From Pseudomonadota bacterium (GTDB taxonomy: Bacteria; Desulfobacterota; Desulfobacteria; Desulfobacterales; Desulfobacteraceae): a stretch of 42,061 nucleotides of DNA. Under the pieces are notes generated by a model. It was not told the DNA's origin, searched no databases, and saw only the letters and a program-made list of their open reading frames with translations. The DNA lies in contig JAHJLN010000174.1 of assembly GCA_018821715.1 (NCBI GenBank), forward strand, positions 1 through 42,061. The letters are read 5' to 3'. Positions 32,902 through 41,880 of the stretch are shown one piece after another. Numbering within the stretch: position 1 is the first letter of the stretch; every line of letters begins with the position of its first letter. The translations under genes and the position numbers were made by a program.

Positions 32902-33221
32902 ATCCCGGCATCATAGGTGATGGAGGATTCAGGATCAAGGTTGGGATTACCCACAGTCGTTTTACCACCCGTACCCTGACTGTTCTCAGCCAGCTGAGCG
33001 GCTGTGGGCGGAACAAAGGCTTTGCCGATTGTGGAATGAAGCCTTAAGCCAGTGTCAAACAGATAGTTCAATCCTGCCCGGGGGCTGAAGCAGGAAAAGG
33101 ATTCTGTTTCAGGGATAAAATTAGTTTTATAGGCCCAATTGGAACATAGCTGTGTTTTTGTCCTGTAGGACTTCTCTTTTTGTTTTGAATCGGAACTAAT
33201 TTTAAAAGCATCGTAAAACAA
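32902..33221 (-). pseudogene. internal remnant of a TonB-dependent outer-membrane receptor
   Basis: On the minus strand the frame shows beta-barrel receptor segments: FSPRAGLNYLFDTGLRLHST, GKAFVPPTAAQL and NPNLDPESSITYDAGM, the typical extracellular-loop and strand pattern of TonB-dependent receptors. The native sequence stops at the transposon end (32901), where the frame runs on into the terminal repeat and ends at 32847. The N-terminal plug domain is absent, so both ends are lost. The closeness to a metal-uptake operon suggests a former metallophore or metal receptor, an inference. Confidence 0.7.
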
Positions 33222-33511
33222 GGCATTGCAATAATTAGAGAAAAAAAGTCAACATTATTCGTGTTTCATAGGTGAAATATAGTAGATAATATCCTCACTA
33301 AAAACTTCCGAGCCGAGGGTAAACAGGAAGTTTTTGTATAATTTTTGATAAGAGCCCTCATTCGCCTGAAAAATAATCAAAAAAATGATAAATATTCCAG
33401 TTCTTTTTCAAAAACCGGTATTTCTATTGGACTTCATCGCAGCTATGTTCCAATTGGGCCGATCAGAAAAAAAATCGAATGGAATCTGAATAACAGTATA
33501 ATTTTCGGTAA
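33222..33511. terminator. spacer with a bidirectional terminator-like hairpin
   Basis: AAAACTTCC (33301-33309) pairs with GGAAGTTTT (33326-33334), with T runs on both sides, so it can end the minus-strand metal operon and stop transcription from the other side. I see no gene in the rest of this 290-bp AT-rich stretch. Confidence 0.65.
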
Positions 33512-34393
33512 TTAAAACAACGTTAACAAAAAAAACAACCCAAGACCTGTTATCATCAGACCTGCCATTGTTTCAATGGCAGCTTCAATCGTGGCAAACC
33601 GTTTTTTGTGGTTTGACGTGACCGACAGTACAGCCGATTTTCCCGATATTCCCAGAACGACAATACTGCTGATGGTGGTTGCCATGCCAATTGAAATAAA
33701 GATGCCCAGAAGAATCCCAAGCCATGTCAGATTCAAGGATATGGCAAACAGCATCACCATCACCACGCCAGGGCACGGGATAATCCCCACTGCCAGTGCG
33801 GTGATATATGGATTGGCAAAACGCTGCGTTTGAGATGGTGCAGGTTTTTTTATCCATTTATACATGCTTTTTGCGAAAATAATCAGTCCAAGAAAACAGA
33901 TTAAAGAAAAACTGATGATCTGGGTGATATGGGACACGGTTTCCAATGATCCTGAAATCTGAGTCTGGAATAAAAATTTGACAGTCAGGACAAACAGGAT
34001 ACCGGAAAATCCATGGGTGAGTGCCACCATGTTACCGAAAATCAGCCCCTTGGAAATGCCTGGTTTGCAGGACAGAATATAAGACAGGGCAACGGCTTTT
34101 CCATGACCGGGTCCTGCCGAATGGATCACACCATAGGCAAAGGAACAGGCCATAAGAAAAAAGACTGGTGCCATGCGCTTTGTTGTCTGGACACTGCGGA
34201 TCAGATCTGCCATCTTTTGCCTTAATTTTTGCTGCCACATCACTATGGTGACATAAAAAACAGACTGACCCTGTGGGCTTATGGCCGAGTGCTGCTGTTT
34301 CTGCTTTGACGTAAACGGATTGCCGGCCATTGCTGTTGAAACAGGCAGAAAAAGGATGCACAGCAAAAAGGCGATAATGGATATTTTATTCAT
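33512..34393 (-). CDS. NicO/RcnA-type nickel/cobalt transporter family membrane protein, 293 aa
   Basis: An N-terminal signal or membrane segment is followed by about six transmembrane helices. The two family motifs are present: HSAGPGHGKAVALSYIL (about residues 92-108) and GIIPCPGVVMVMLF, as in NicO/RcnA-family metal transporters. Direction and metal cannot be read from the sequence; NicO members may import or export Ni/Co. It overlaps the DUF1007 gene by 4 bp, a conserved pair in which DUF1007 is the periplasmic partner. It is the last gene of the metal operon. Confidence 0.85.
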   Translation of the reverse strand: MNKISIIAFLLCILFLPVSTAMAGNPFTSKQKQQHSAISPQGQSVFYVTIVMWQQKLRQKMADLIRSVQTTKRMAPVFFLMACSFAYGVIHSAGPGHGKAVALSYILSCKPGISKGLIFGNMVALTHGFSGILFVLTVKFLFQTQISGSLETVSHITQIISFSLICFLGLIIFAKSMYKWIKKPAPSQTQRFANPYITALAVGIIPCPGVVMVMLFAISLNLTWLGILLGIFISIGMATTISSIVVLGISGKSAVLSVTSNHKKRFATIEAAIETMAGLMITGLGLFFLLTLF

Positions 34394-35022
34394 TGCTTTA
34401 TCCTGAACTCCAGAAACAGGGCCCAGGGATGAACCATGTCATAATAAATTGATGTGGACTTGTCTTCTTTTATTTGAGCTGTGATTTCAAATGGGCCATT
34501 GTTGTTAATTTCATACGGATGCTGCTCAATGAAATAAATGGCAGAATAGTATGTCGGGTCATAGGAAGCTATATTTATGCGTTTAAGATTTTTTACGGCA
34601 CTGACATGGCAGGGGATGAAAAATTCGTAAATCAGTTTTCCTTTTTCAAGCCTGGCTGAAAAATCGGTCACATATTTTACCTGAAAAGGTTTTCCGTCAA
34701 TTTTGACATAAATAAAATAATTAAATTCAGCAATATAGGAAAATGCTGTTTCCCTGATAGATGCCACCTCGGCATCTTCAAGAATCTTGTTTTTATTTTT
34801 GTCATGATCATCGCAGATCATGGTGGAAAACATGTCATCAAATTCCCAGCAAACATTAAACCCGGTCATTCCTTTTTCATCAAATACGATCTTCAGGTTC
34901 TGGGCAATAAAAACATGGGGATGTGACCAGGCAATATCAACCATGACAAATAAAAAGCCAAAAATGATCAAGACAGTTTTAAGTATCCCACGGTTTATTT
35001 CTGTCTTGCTGATTTTGAGCAT
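34390..35022 (-). CDS. DUF1007 family periplasmic protein, 210 aa
   Basis: A signal peptide (about 1-33) precedes the conserved SHPHVFIAQNLKIVFDEKGM start of the mature protein. Later, WEFDDMFSTMICDDHDKNKN and ILEDAEVASIRE match DUF1007. The histidines and acidic clusters suggest metal binding in the periplasm. DUF1007 genes are typically paired with NicO-type transporters, as here with a 4-bp overlap. The function is inferred from that association. Confidence 0.87.
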   Translation of the reverse strand: MLKISKTEINRGILKTVLIIFGFLFVMVDIAWSHPHVFIAQNLKIVFDEKGMTGFNVCWEFDDMFSTMICDDHDKNKNKILEDAEVASIRETAFSYIAEFNYFIYVKIDGKPFQVKYVTDFSARLEKGKLIYEFFIPCHVSAVKNLKRINIASYDPTYYSAIYFIEQHPYEINNNGPFEITAQIKEDKSTSIYYDMVHPWALFLEFRIKQ

Positions 35023-35055
35023 ATCAGGATTCCTGTTTTATGATAAAGGGTAAAA

Positions 35056-35775
35056 TTAATTATAAAAATAAGCTGCATTTTTTGACGGCATGATCGTTTT
35101 TTCAATATGCTCCAGCTCCATGAAAATCACCAGACTTCCGTCTATTGTTTCCTCGTGTACCACACCGGTTATCCGGACCCAGTCATTGTTCTTTATTTGC
35201 TGAATATTGTTTTTTTTGATGACAAGTCCAATGGGTTGGGCATCGGCCGCGCAGCAGGTTATAAGGTACCTGAACACAATCGCCATGTCTTTATTCTTCC
35301 CTACGGGTTCATAGAACAGACCTTCGACGCTCACTTTGCTGCCCTTGTAGGTATCCCATTGCTGTGTCAGTCTGGAGATGGTCATGTCAAGGGGATCAGA
35401 TGTTTTTTCCTTTATTGCTTCAGGTGCAGACATCTGGATGGCTTTTTGAGGTGCCGCCATTGTCCGTTTGGACAATGCATAGCTGCCAAGGGTGTTGTCT
35501 CCTGCAGCCAAAATAAACATGATGGGAAGCAGGGTAATCATTCCCTTTATCATTGAGTCTTGTACATGATGGTTTGTTCCGGAAAACAGGAAACTTAAGG
35601 CAAAAAGGCTGCAGATAAAAAGGCTGATATAAATCAGAATGCCGAATTGTGGTTTTAAAAACAGATAATATCGATTGTTATATATCAAAAATCCAAACGC
35701 GAAGACCCACGCAGCCATGACAGCAAGTGGCACGCTGACACCAATAATTTTATTTTTGGATTGATTTACAGCCAT
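35056..35775 (-). CDS. TIGR03943/YcgQ-like membrane protein, 239 aa
   Basis: Three N-terminal membrane helices (about 10-30, 44-62, 74-92) are followed by an extracytoplasmic domain. That domain has the conserved segment VEGLFYEPVGKNKDMAIVFR, then YLITCCAADAQPIGLVI, seen in the YcgQ/TIGR03943 family. These proteins are encoded with DUF318/YcgR permeases, as here with a 10-bp overlap, and form a putative two-part metal transport system often under zinc control. The function is inferred. Confidence 0.82.
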   Translation of the reverse strand: MAVNQSKNKIIGVSVPLAVMAAWVFAFGFLIYNNRYYLFLKPQFGILIYISLFICSLFALSFLFSGTNHHVQDSMIKGMITLLPIMFILAAGDNTLGSYALSKRTMAAPQKAIQMSAPEAIKEKTSDPLDMTISRLTQQWDTYKGSKVSVEGLFYEPVGKNKDMAIVFRYLITCCAADAQPIGLVIKKNNIQQIKNNDWVRITGVVHEETIDGSLVIFMELEHIEKTIMPSKNAAYFYN

Positions 35776-36845
35776 CCTGAAACCTCCAGGAAAAGCATTG
35801 CAAAAAATACAAAAAAGATGACCAGACTTGAAAGCGTGATGATCATTTTTTTGGTAAACACACTCAGATACATCATGATCAGTTTGATATCCAGCATGGG
35901 CCCCAGCACCAGAAAGGCAAGCTGGGCTGAAAACGGCACGCCGGCAGACTGAAAAGAGGAGGCAATAAAGGCATCGGCTTCACTGCACAGGTTGAGGACC
36001 ACTGCAAGTACCATCATGGACACAATGGCAGTGACTGGCCCTGTCAGGACAGAAGTGAAGACCTGCCGGGAGACAAATGTCTGCAGGGCAGCAGCGATAA
36101 AGGCGCCTATGATGAGAAACCGGCCGATATCATAAAAATCTGCTGCCCCATGCTGAAAAGCGGCAAACACTTTTTTTCTTAATGATTGGTTTTTCAAATT
36201 GGCATTATCGTGGCATAGACTGCATGTATGGGCAGGTGTTGTCTCTATCAGAGTCTGGGTCTTTGACAGACATGAATCAATAATGAGTCCGATAGTCACT
36301 GCAATAAAAAACCCTGCAAAGGATCTTAAAACAGCAATTTTAAAATTAAAAGAATAGGCAACACAGGTAGACGCAAACACCAGAGGGTTGACAATGGGAC
36401 CGGCCAAAAGAAAGGCAACAGCTGATCCAAGCGGCATGCCTTTATTTAAGAATTTTCTGACAACCGGCACAATGGCGCATTCACACACTGGAAAAATGAT
36501 TCCCAGTAATGCCGCTAAAACAATGGCATCATGTTTTTTCTTTGGCAGGAGATTGATCAGACGCTCCCTGGACAGAAAAACTTCTATGAATCCGCCCAGA
36601 AGCGTTCCCAGCAGCATGAACGGGAAGGCTTCAAGGATAATGGAACTGAATATGATGGAAAAAGTGATAAATTGTTCCGATCTTGGATGGAATGTCACCA
36701 AGATCAGGGCAGATACGATAAACAGTACCTGTATGTTCCTGCCAACGCTGGATACGGCCTTGACCTGCACTTCATGGGGTTGACACCCGCAACCGGGGGC
36801 AATGGGAAAGGGGGTGTTTTTTAAATCATTATCAATATATTTCAT
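35766..36845 (-). CDS. DUF318/YcgR-like permease, 359 aa
   Basis: A polytopic membrane protein of about eight helices with the family signature FPVCECAIVPVVRKFLNKGM (about residues 116-135) followed by FLLAGPIVNPLVFASTCVAY. The N-terminal GCGCQPHE and the central THTCSLCHD-like Cys/His residues are extra potential metal ligands. The family includes ArsP-like and YcgR permeases. It sits directly downstream of znuB with an 8-bp gap and is paired with the YcgQ-like gene, so zinc transport is the likely role. Confidence 0.85.
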   Translation of the reverse strand: MKYIDNDLKNTPFPIAPGCGCQPHEVQVKAVSSVGRNIQVLFIVSALILVTFHPRSEQFITFSIIFSSIILEAFPFMLLGTLLGGFIEVFLSRERLINLLPKKKHDAIVLAALLGIIFPVCECAIVPVVRKFLNKGMPLGSAVAFLLAGPIVNPLVFASTCVAYSFNFKIAVLRSFAGFFIAVTIGLIIDSCLSKTQTLIETTPAHTCSLCHDNANLKNQSLRKKVFAAFQHGAADFYDIGRFLIIGAFIAAALQTFVSRQVFTSVLTGPVTAIVSMMVLAVVLNLCSEADAFIASSFQSAGVPFSAQLAFLVLGPMLDIKLIMMYLSVFTKKMIITLSSLVIFFVFFAMLFLEVSGWL

Positions 36846-36853
36846 TTTATCAA

Positions 36854-37696
36854 TTATGTCCTTAATACTTTATGGATAATCAGCAGAATAATGTAGGCAC
36901 CGCCGCTTAACACAATGATGGTGGGTCCGCTGGAAAGGCTCCATGAATAGCTGATGCCAAGTCCCGCCCATGTAAAGAAACCGCATAACAGGATTGAATA
37001 GAGCATCATCTGCCACAGCCGTTTTGCATAAAAGGATGCAATGGCCGGAGGAATGGTCAACAGGGCAATCACCAGCACAATTCCCACGATTCTGACCAGA
37101 AACACCACGGTCAGGGCAGTCAGAATGAGCAGCAAAAGGTAAAAAAAGGTGGTATTGATTCCTCTCAGGGATGTAAATTCACTGTCAAAGCAGATACCGA
37201 AAAACCGGTTGAAAAACAGGAGGCAAATGCCAAGAACCAGCGTATCCAGGCAGGCGACATAGAGAAGATCTTTTCCTGATATCAGCAGGATATCACCAAA
37301 CAGATAGGATGCCAGATTAAAATAGCCAGGTGTTTTATCAATGAGCAGAATCCCGGATGCCATGCCAACGGCCCAGATCGTACCAATAATGGTGTCCTCC
37401 CGTTCCTTTGCATAAAGGCTGACAAGCCCGATGGTCACGGCGGAAATGATTGCCGCAAGGACAGCGCCTAAAATCGGATCAAACCATGTAATCCCTGCGT
37501 TGACCTGGAGAAAAAGAGCCAGCCCGATACCGCCGAATATGGAATGGGAAATGGCCCCGGCAAGATATCCGATCCTTTTGGTGGTGACAAATGTTCCGAT
37601 AATACCAAAGGCAACAGAGGCAAGCGCGCCCATGATAAATGCATATTTTAAAAAAAGATTGTCCGGATCAAAAACAGCATGAAAAATATCAATCAT
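36854..37696 (-). CDS. znuB: zinc/manganese ABC transporter permease (ZnuB-like), 280 aa
   Basis: A metal-type ABC permease of about eight helices; family segments include IGTFVTTKRIGYLAGAISHS, FGGIGLALFLQVNAG and ALLTIPPAIASFYAKRLWQM. It imports Zn (or Mn/Fe) across the inner membrane with the ATPase and binding protein encoded upstream. The ATG at 37696 lies in ATGATTGA, overlapping the znuC stop by 8 bp with GAGGGG upstream; an in-frame start at 37729 would overlap much more and is less likely. Confidence 0.92.
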   Translation of the reverse strand: MIDIFHAVFDPDNLFLKYAFIMGALASVAFGIIGTFVTTKRIGYLAGAISHSIFGGIGLALFLQVNAGITWFDPILGAVLAAIISAVTIGLVSLYAKEREDTIIGTIWAVGMASGILLIDKTPGYFNLASYLFGDILLISGKDLLYVACLDTLVLGICLLFFNRFFGICFDSEFTSLRGINTTFFYLLLLILTALTVVFLVRIVGIVLVIALLTIPPAIASFYAKRLWQMMLYSILLCGFFTWAGLGISYSWSLSSGPTIIVLSGGAYIILLIIHKVLRT

Positions 37697-38444
37697 GGGT
37701 GTGCCCCTCTTCACTGCATCGGTGATCATGCCGCACCATCTTCAGATCCCCATGGTAAATATCCTTTATCATGGTTCCGTTTATCATGGTGGTGGGGTGA
37801 ATGACCACTTCGCGGTTCACGCAGATAACGCTTTTGACATATTTTGAAACAAACCCCAGATCATGGGATACCACAAGAATGGTCATTTTTGTGCTCAGGT
37901 CCTGTAAAATAGAAAACAGGTTCTCTTCTGTCTCATGATCCACATTGGCGGTTGGTTCGTCCAGGAGAAGGACATCCGGGCCGATGCACAGGGCTCTGGC
38001 AATCAGAATCCGCTGCTTTTGACCGCCGGAAAGTTCATTGAACCCTGTGTTAAGAAAATCCGACATTCCGACTGCGTTCATGGCGCTCAATGCCTTTGCC
38101 CGGTCCTGCTTTGAAAACCAGAATCTGTTTTTTTCAAGCCGTCCCATCAAAACCACATCCATGGCTGTTGCAGGAAAGGCCATATCCAGGTGGGCATACT
38201 GGGGCATATACCCGATCTTCTGCCTTGCCTTTTCCACAGGTTTTCCCAAAACACGGATTTGGCCTGTATCCGGTTTGATCAACCCTAGGATCAGCTTGAG
38301 AAGCGTAGTTTTGCCGCCGCCATTAGGTCCGACAATGCTTGCAAACTCGCCTTTTTTAATTGAAAGATTGACATCCTTCAGGACGTTGCGCTCTTTGTAA
38401 GCAAATGAGACATGACTCAATGCAATTTCATTGTCGCTTAGCAT
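37689..38444 (-). CDS. znuC: zinc/manganese ABC transporter ATP-binding protein (ZnuC-like), 251 aa
   Basis: A complete ABC ATPase: Walker A GPNGGGKTT, Q-loop GYMPQYAHLD, signature LSGGQKQRILIARAL, Walker B VLLLDEPTANVD and the switch His in VVSHDLGF. Its sequence type matches metal-uptake ABC systems. The C-terminal tail is His-rich (HDHRCSEEGHTHD), which might tune activity to bound metal. It stands 58 bp downstream of znuA in the same operon. Confidence 0.94.
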   Translation of the reverse strand: MLSDNEIALSHVSFAYKERNVLKDVNLSIKKGEFASIVGPNGGGKTTLLKLILGLIKPDTGQIRVLGKPVEKARQKIGYMPQYAHLDMAFPATAMDVVLMGRLEKNRFWFSKQDRAKALSAMNAVGMSDFLNTGFNELSGGQKQRILIARALCIGPDVLLLDEPTANVDHETEENLFSILQDLSTKMTILVVSHDLGFVSKYVKSVICVNREVVIHPTTMINGTMIKDIYHGDLKMVRHDHRCSEEGHTHD

Positions 38445-38502
38445 GTTTACCTTATTGAATAGTCCGCCTTTTCCGGTATTGCACCGGAAAAGGCAGAATT
38501 GT

Positions 38503-39414
38503 TTATTGTTTCAATGCCCCGGCAATGGATTGTGCAATATTTTCCATGTTGGCCAGGTAATCATAAGCAAGGGGATCTATAGAGACCACAGCACCGTTTA
38601 TGGCAGATGCAATTTTCCGGGCGGCATTCCGGTCAAACTGGGGCTGGACAAAAATAACCCGTGTTTTTTCTTTTTTTGCAAGCTTGATAATCGCAGAAAG
38701 CGCTTTGCCTTTGGGTGCTTTTCCCATGGTTTCAACCGCAATCTGCTTTAAACCGTAAGCATCGGTAAAATATCCGAAAGCCGGGTGGAAGACAAACAGA
38801 TTGCCATCCTTTAAATCCTTGAGTACGGTTTTCAGGTGGTTGTCAAGATCATCCAGATTTTTTACAAAGTCATCATAATTGTTTTTATACGCATCCCGGC
38901 TGTCCGGATCAATTTCTGCAAGCGCCTGGAAAATTGTATGCGCCTGTATTTTTACCATCACAGGGCTCATCCAGATATGGGGATCATTTCCCGCGTGATG
39001 GTGGTGCTCTTCCGTATCATCATGATGGTCGGCATCATGGTCATGATCTTGTGCATCATCATCTTCCATCTGTCTCAATACAATGCCTTCACGGGTATCT
39101 ACAATTTTAAGTCCGGCAATAGATTCAATCTTATCCAGAATTCCGTTTTCAAACGGCACACCAATCCTGAAGTAAACATCAGATGACATCAGTTTTTTTA
39201 TCTGATCAGGTGATGGGGAATAGGTGGCCGGACTTTTGCCCGGTTTTACCAGAACATCAACATTAACACGATCTTTGCCGATTCTTTCGACAAAATATTT
39301 CTGGGGTAAAATACTGACCTGGACATTAACAGGTGAATTTGCATATGTGGTTAAAGGCAAAAGCCATACCATGGTAATTGCCAAATACATCAGGTATTTA
39401 ATAAAATTTTTCAT
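38503..39414 (-). CDS. znuA: zinc ABC transporter substrate-binding protein (ZnuA-like), 303 aa
   Basis: A signal peptide (about 1-25) leads into a cluster A-I binding protein: VSILPQKYFVERIGKDRVNV, the His/Asp-rich loop (DHDHDADHHDDTEEHHHHAG) at about 122-145 that is typical of zinc rather than manganese binders, NDPHIWMSP with a ligand His, and FVFHPAFGYFTDAYGL with another. It captures Zn2+ in the periplasm and delivers it to ZnuBC. It lies 71 bp downstream of the His-rich small gene. Confidence 0.94.
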   Translation of the reverse strand: MKNFIKYLMYLAITMVWLLPLTTYANSPVNVQVSILPQKYFVERIGKDRVNVDVLVKPGKSPATYSPSPDQIKKLMSSDVYFRIGVPFENGILDKIESIAGLKIVDTREGIVLRQMEDDDAQDHDHDADHHDDTEEHHHHAGNDPHIWMSPVMVKIQAHTIFQALAEIDPDSRDAYKNNYDDFVKNLDDLDNHLKTVLKDLKDGNLFVFHPAFGYFTDAYGLKQIAVETMGKAPKGKALSAIIKLAKKEKTRVIFVQPQFDRNAARKIASAINGAVVSIDPLAYDYLANMENIAQSIAGALKQ

Positions 39415-39485
39415 TTACACCTCTGAAGTGATTTTATGGATCAACAAGTTTATCAGCCAGTGATTGAAAGGCTGGCAACACTATT

Positions 39486-39932
39486 TCAAACCGTGTGATA
39501 ATAAATCAGAGGAGGTGCCCTTGGATTGTATATTTGTCGGCATTCGTTGTTAAAATTATCAAATTCACAATTGCTTTCTTCAAAATGGAATGGGGTAAAG
39601 GAGACAAGTTTTAGATTGTTAAATGCAAACGGATGATGAAGGGTGTTTAGAATTTTGCATATCAGGCACTCTTCGTGGGTTCCTGTTTTAAAAGGAGATC
39701 TTTTTTCCATGGAAAAATCATCTTTATGATGAGTATGATCATGGCATGTGTGTGGAATATGAATATTGCACGAAAGGGGGGTATCGAAAAAATGGTGTTC
39801 ATGATGATGGGAATGAAGATGTACAGAGAAAGCCAAGCCCTGGAAAACAAGGTTGAAAGCGATTAAAAGGGTTAATATGATTTCTGCTGTTTTACAGACT
39901 TGGTTATGTTTACCAGGCATGTTTTTTTTCAA
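39486..39932 (-). CDS. His-rich small exported protein (metal operon leader gene), about 148 aa
   Basis: After a basic start comes one hydrophobic segment (IILTLLIAFNLVFQGLAFSV), then a His/Asp-rich mature part (HLHSHHHEHHFFD, then CHDHTHHKDD), a CLIC motif and a C-terminal RAPPL motif, as in small DUF2946-like metal-operon proteins. It may bind zinc in the periplasm. A TTG start at 39932 has GGGAG 6 nt upstream; the in-frame ATG at 39998 has no ribosome binding site and adds 22 residues that do not suit a signal peptide. Either start is possible. It heads the Zn operon. Confidence 0.65.
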   Translation of the reverse strand: MKKNMPGKHNQVCKTAEIILTLLIAFNLVFQGLAFSVHLHSHHHEHHFFDTPLSCNIHIPHTCHDHTHHKDDFSMEKRSPFKTGTHEECLICKILNTLHHPFAFNNLKLVSFTPFHFEESNCEFDNFNNECRQIYNPRAPPLIYYHTV

Positions 39933-40112
39933 TGTGCTCCCTGCCGACTTTGTGATCGCAGATTTTTTTGCCGGATTAAAGTGTAATGCTTCCACCATGA
40001 TTTTGCAAACTGCAATTTTATTATTTCTGACTGTTTTTTTAACAAATTTTCTTTAAATTTTGTCTTTGTATAACTGATTTCTTTTAGAATCAGATCAGTA
40101 TCGGCCTTGGTT

Positions 40113-41480
40113 TTATAAGCATTTTATTCCTAACAGTTCATGAATTTTTTCAGCAAGATAGAGTGGAACTGACATCAGTGTATAGGATACCGGATCACCT
40201 TGAGTCGTTTTGACAACTATTTTTTCGATTGTCGGCAGGTTTGAATTGAACCTGACAGCTAGGTCAAGGTGCTTATCGGCCATGAACAAGTGCAGTGATT
40301 TCATGCTTCCTGCAGTACCTGATTTTATTTCTATGGGTATGATCCGGCTTCCCTCTTGCACGATGTAGTCTATTTCTCCTTGCCTGCCGCTGGTGCGCTG
40401 CCAGTAAAACAAGAAAGGTTCGGACAATGGTGTGCAGGAAGACCGGATTTGCTGCCCGACAAATTGTTCGGCCAATCCGCCTTTGTTTTTAAGCGTCATG
40501 TCCCGGGCCTGGTCATGAGACATTCGGGAAAGCCCGAGTTGTGCGGATACAAGACCGATATCAATGAACAGCATTTTGAAAAATTTATCGTTTGTCTCTG
40601 CACCCAGTGGTAATCCGTTTCCACTGGTATGACATACCTTTGAGAATACTCGTGCGTCCGACATCAAGGATATGCATTTTTTAATCATCATTGCTTTTGC
40701 AAGAGAATCCACTCTGCTGTATACAAATTTATTTCCCAATTGTCTGGCTACGGAAACAGACAATTTATATAAAAGTTTGGGGTCAAACCGGCCGCCATAT
40801 TTATGGAAATCATCGCGAAAGGTTGCCAGAAGATCCTGCTGTGTTTTTATGCATTCCTCCAGTTTGCCTGTATCAATCCAGGTTTGTAAGGGTTCAGGCA
40901 TCCCGCCCACCAGACAATAATCATGATAAAGGTTCAGGCATTTTTCATGGATGGAATCCGGTATGGAGTCATCAAAAGAGAAGGACTTTAATTTTTTTAA
41001 AAGCAGTTTATTGCCGGTTGCATGCAGGAATTCAAAAAAGGAAAACGGCTCAAGAAAAAAATAGGATATTCTTCCCACCGGCATACTGAACTGAAATTCA
41101 TTCAGGGTAAATTCCAGCAAAGAACCAGCCGCGATAACAGGCAGGTTACCCAGCTCTTCTTTAAACCACCTGAGTTTTGCAAATAACTCAGGTGCAGCCT
41201 GAATTTCATCAAGAAAAAGCAGTGAAGTTTCCGGATTGATAGAAGTTTCAAGTTCTGACTCAATATTCAATAAAATATTTTTGGGATTGTTGTCTGAAAA
41301 AAGACCGGCAAAAGAAGGATTTTTTTCCAGGTTCAGCTCAATGAGTTTTAGATTATGGCTCGCAGCCAGGTTCCTTATAATCCAGGTTTTCCCAACCTGT
41401 CTGGCTCCACGTATCACTAGTGGTTTTCTGTTATTGCTCTTTAGCCATTTATCCAGATGTTCCGATGCGAATCGAATCAT
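40113..41480 (-). CDS. AAA ATPase with DUF4143 domain, 455 aa
   Basis: The N-terminal AAA_14 domain has Walker A RGARQVGKTW (about 24-33) and Walker B SLLFLDEIQAAPELFAKLRW, followed by VIAAGSLLEF and the GRISYFFLEPFSFFEFL strand typical of this group. The C-terminal DUF4143 domain ends with a nuclease-like core (EIDYIVQEGSRIIPIEIKSG), reminiscent of the PD-(D/E)xK fold. The function of these widespread proteins is unclear; they occur as stand-alone, frequently transferred genes. No partner gene is adjacent, and a 40-bp inverted repeat lies just upstream. Confidence 0.92.
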   Translation of the reverse strand: MIRFASEHLDKWLKSNNRKPLVIRGARQVGKTWIIRNLAASHNLKLIELNLEKNPSFAGLFSDNNPKNILLNIESELETSINPETSLLFLDEIQAAPELFAKLRWFKEELGNLPVIAAGSLLEFTLNEFQFSMPVGRISYFFLEPFSFFEFLHATGNKLLLKKLKSFSFDDSIPDSIHEKCLNLYHDYCLVGGMPEPLQTWIDTGKLEECIKTQQDLLATFRDDFHKYGGRFDPKLLYKLSVSVARQLGNKFVYSRVDSLAKAMMIKKCISLMSDARVFSKVCHTSGNGLPLGAETNDKFFKMLFIDIGLVSAQLGLSRMSHDQARDMTLKNKGGLAEQFVGQQIRSSCTPLSEPFLFYWQRTSGRQGEIDYIVQEGSRIIPIEIKSGTAGSMKSLHLFMADKHLDLAVRFNSNLPTIEKIVVKTTQGDPVSYTLMSVPLYLAEKIHELLGIKCL

Positions 41481-41518
41481 TTCCTAACCCCCCTGTTATT
41501 TTTTTGTAAGAATATAAC

Positions 41519-41558
41519 AACGCGTTGTTTTTGTCAATATTCACAAAAACAACGCGTT
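41519..41558. promoter_or_regulatory. perfect 15-bp inverted repeat upstream of the DUF4143 ATPase
   Basis: AACGCGTTGTTTTTG (41519-41533) and CAAAAACAACGCGTT (41544-41558) are exact reverse complements around a 10-nt spacer. The distal AACGCGTT is itself palindromic. It lies 38 bp before the start codon and could be an operator, a leader hairpin or the trace of a mobile gene end. Confidence 0.55.
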
Positions 41559-41636
41559 TAAAAAATCAACCCAGTAATAAAGCGGTCATAATTGTTTTGT
41601 ATACGTTCACGGGGGTTAATGAGTAATTGATTGATC

Positions 41637-41880
41637 AGATCCATGACAGATCTGGTTCTTGTTCTTTGAAATATGAATCCAGCAGATCAACTAATAGCAC
41701 AATGTCCGTTCTGCAAAATTGTTGGTCGGCTCAACTTCGACACTATCAAGAAATAGCCAAAGAGATTCAATTTGCCTGATCAACGAACGGGCCAGCGTGC
41801 CGACTTCTCCTTTATGCTTCTGATGCCCTGTCAATATTTTTTTGAATTGCGCCTGAAGATATTGAAAACCCCAGAACTGA
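41637..41880 (-). pseudogene. remnant of an IS66-family transposase C-terminus
   Basis: On the minus strand one frame reads TLARSLIRQIESLWLFLDSV and then EVEPTNNFAERTL, the catalytic-Glu motif of IS66-type transposases. The frame then breaks and another frame gives VDLLDSYFKEQEPDLSW, the usual C-terminus. The segment between (normally about 50 residues) is deleted. No full element is present, and the flanking 41880-42061 has no convincing gene. Confidence 0.65.
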
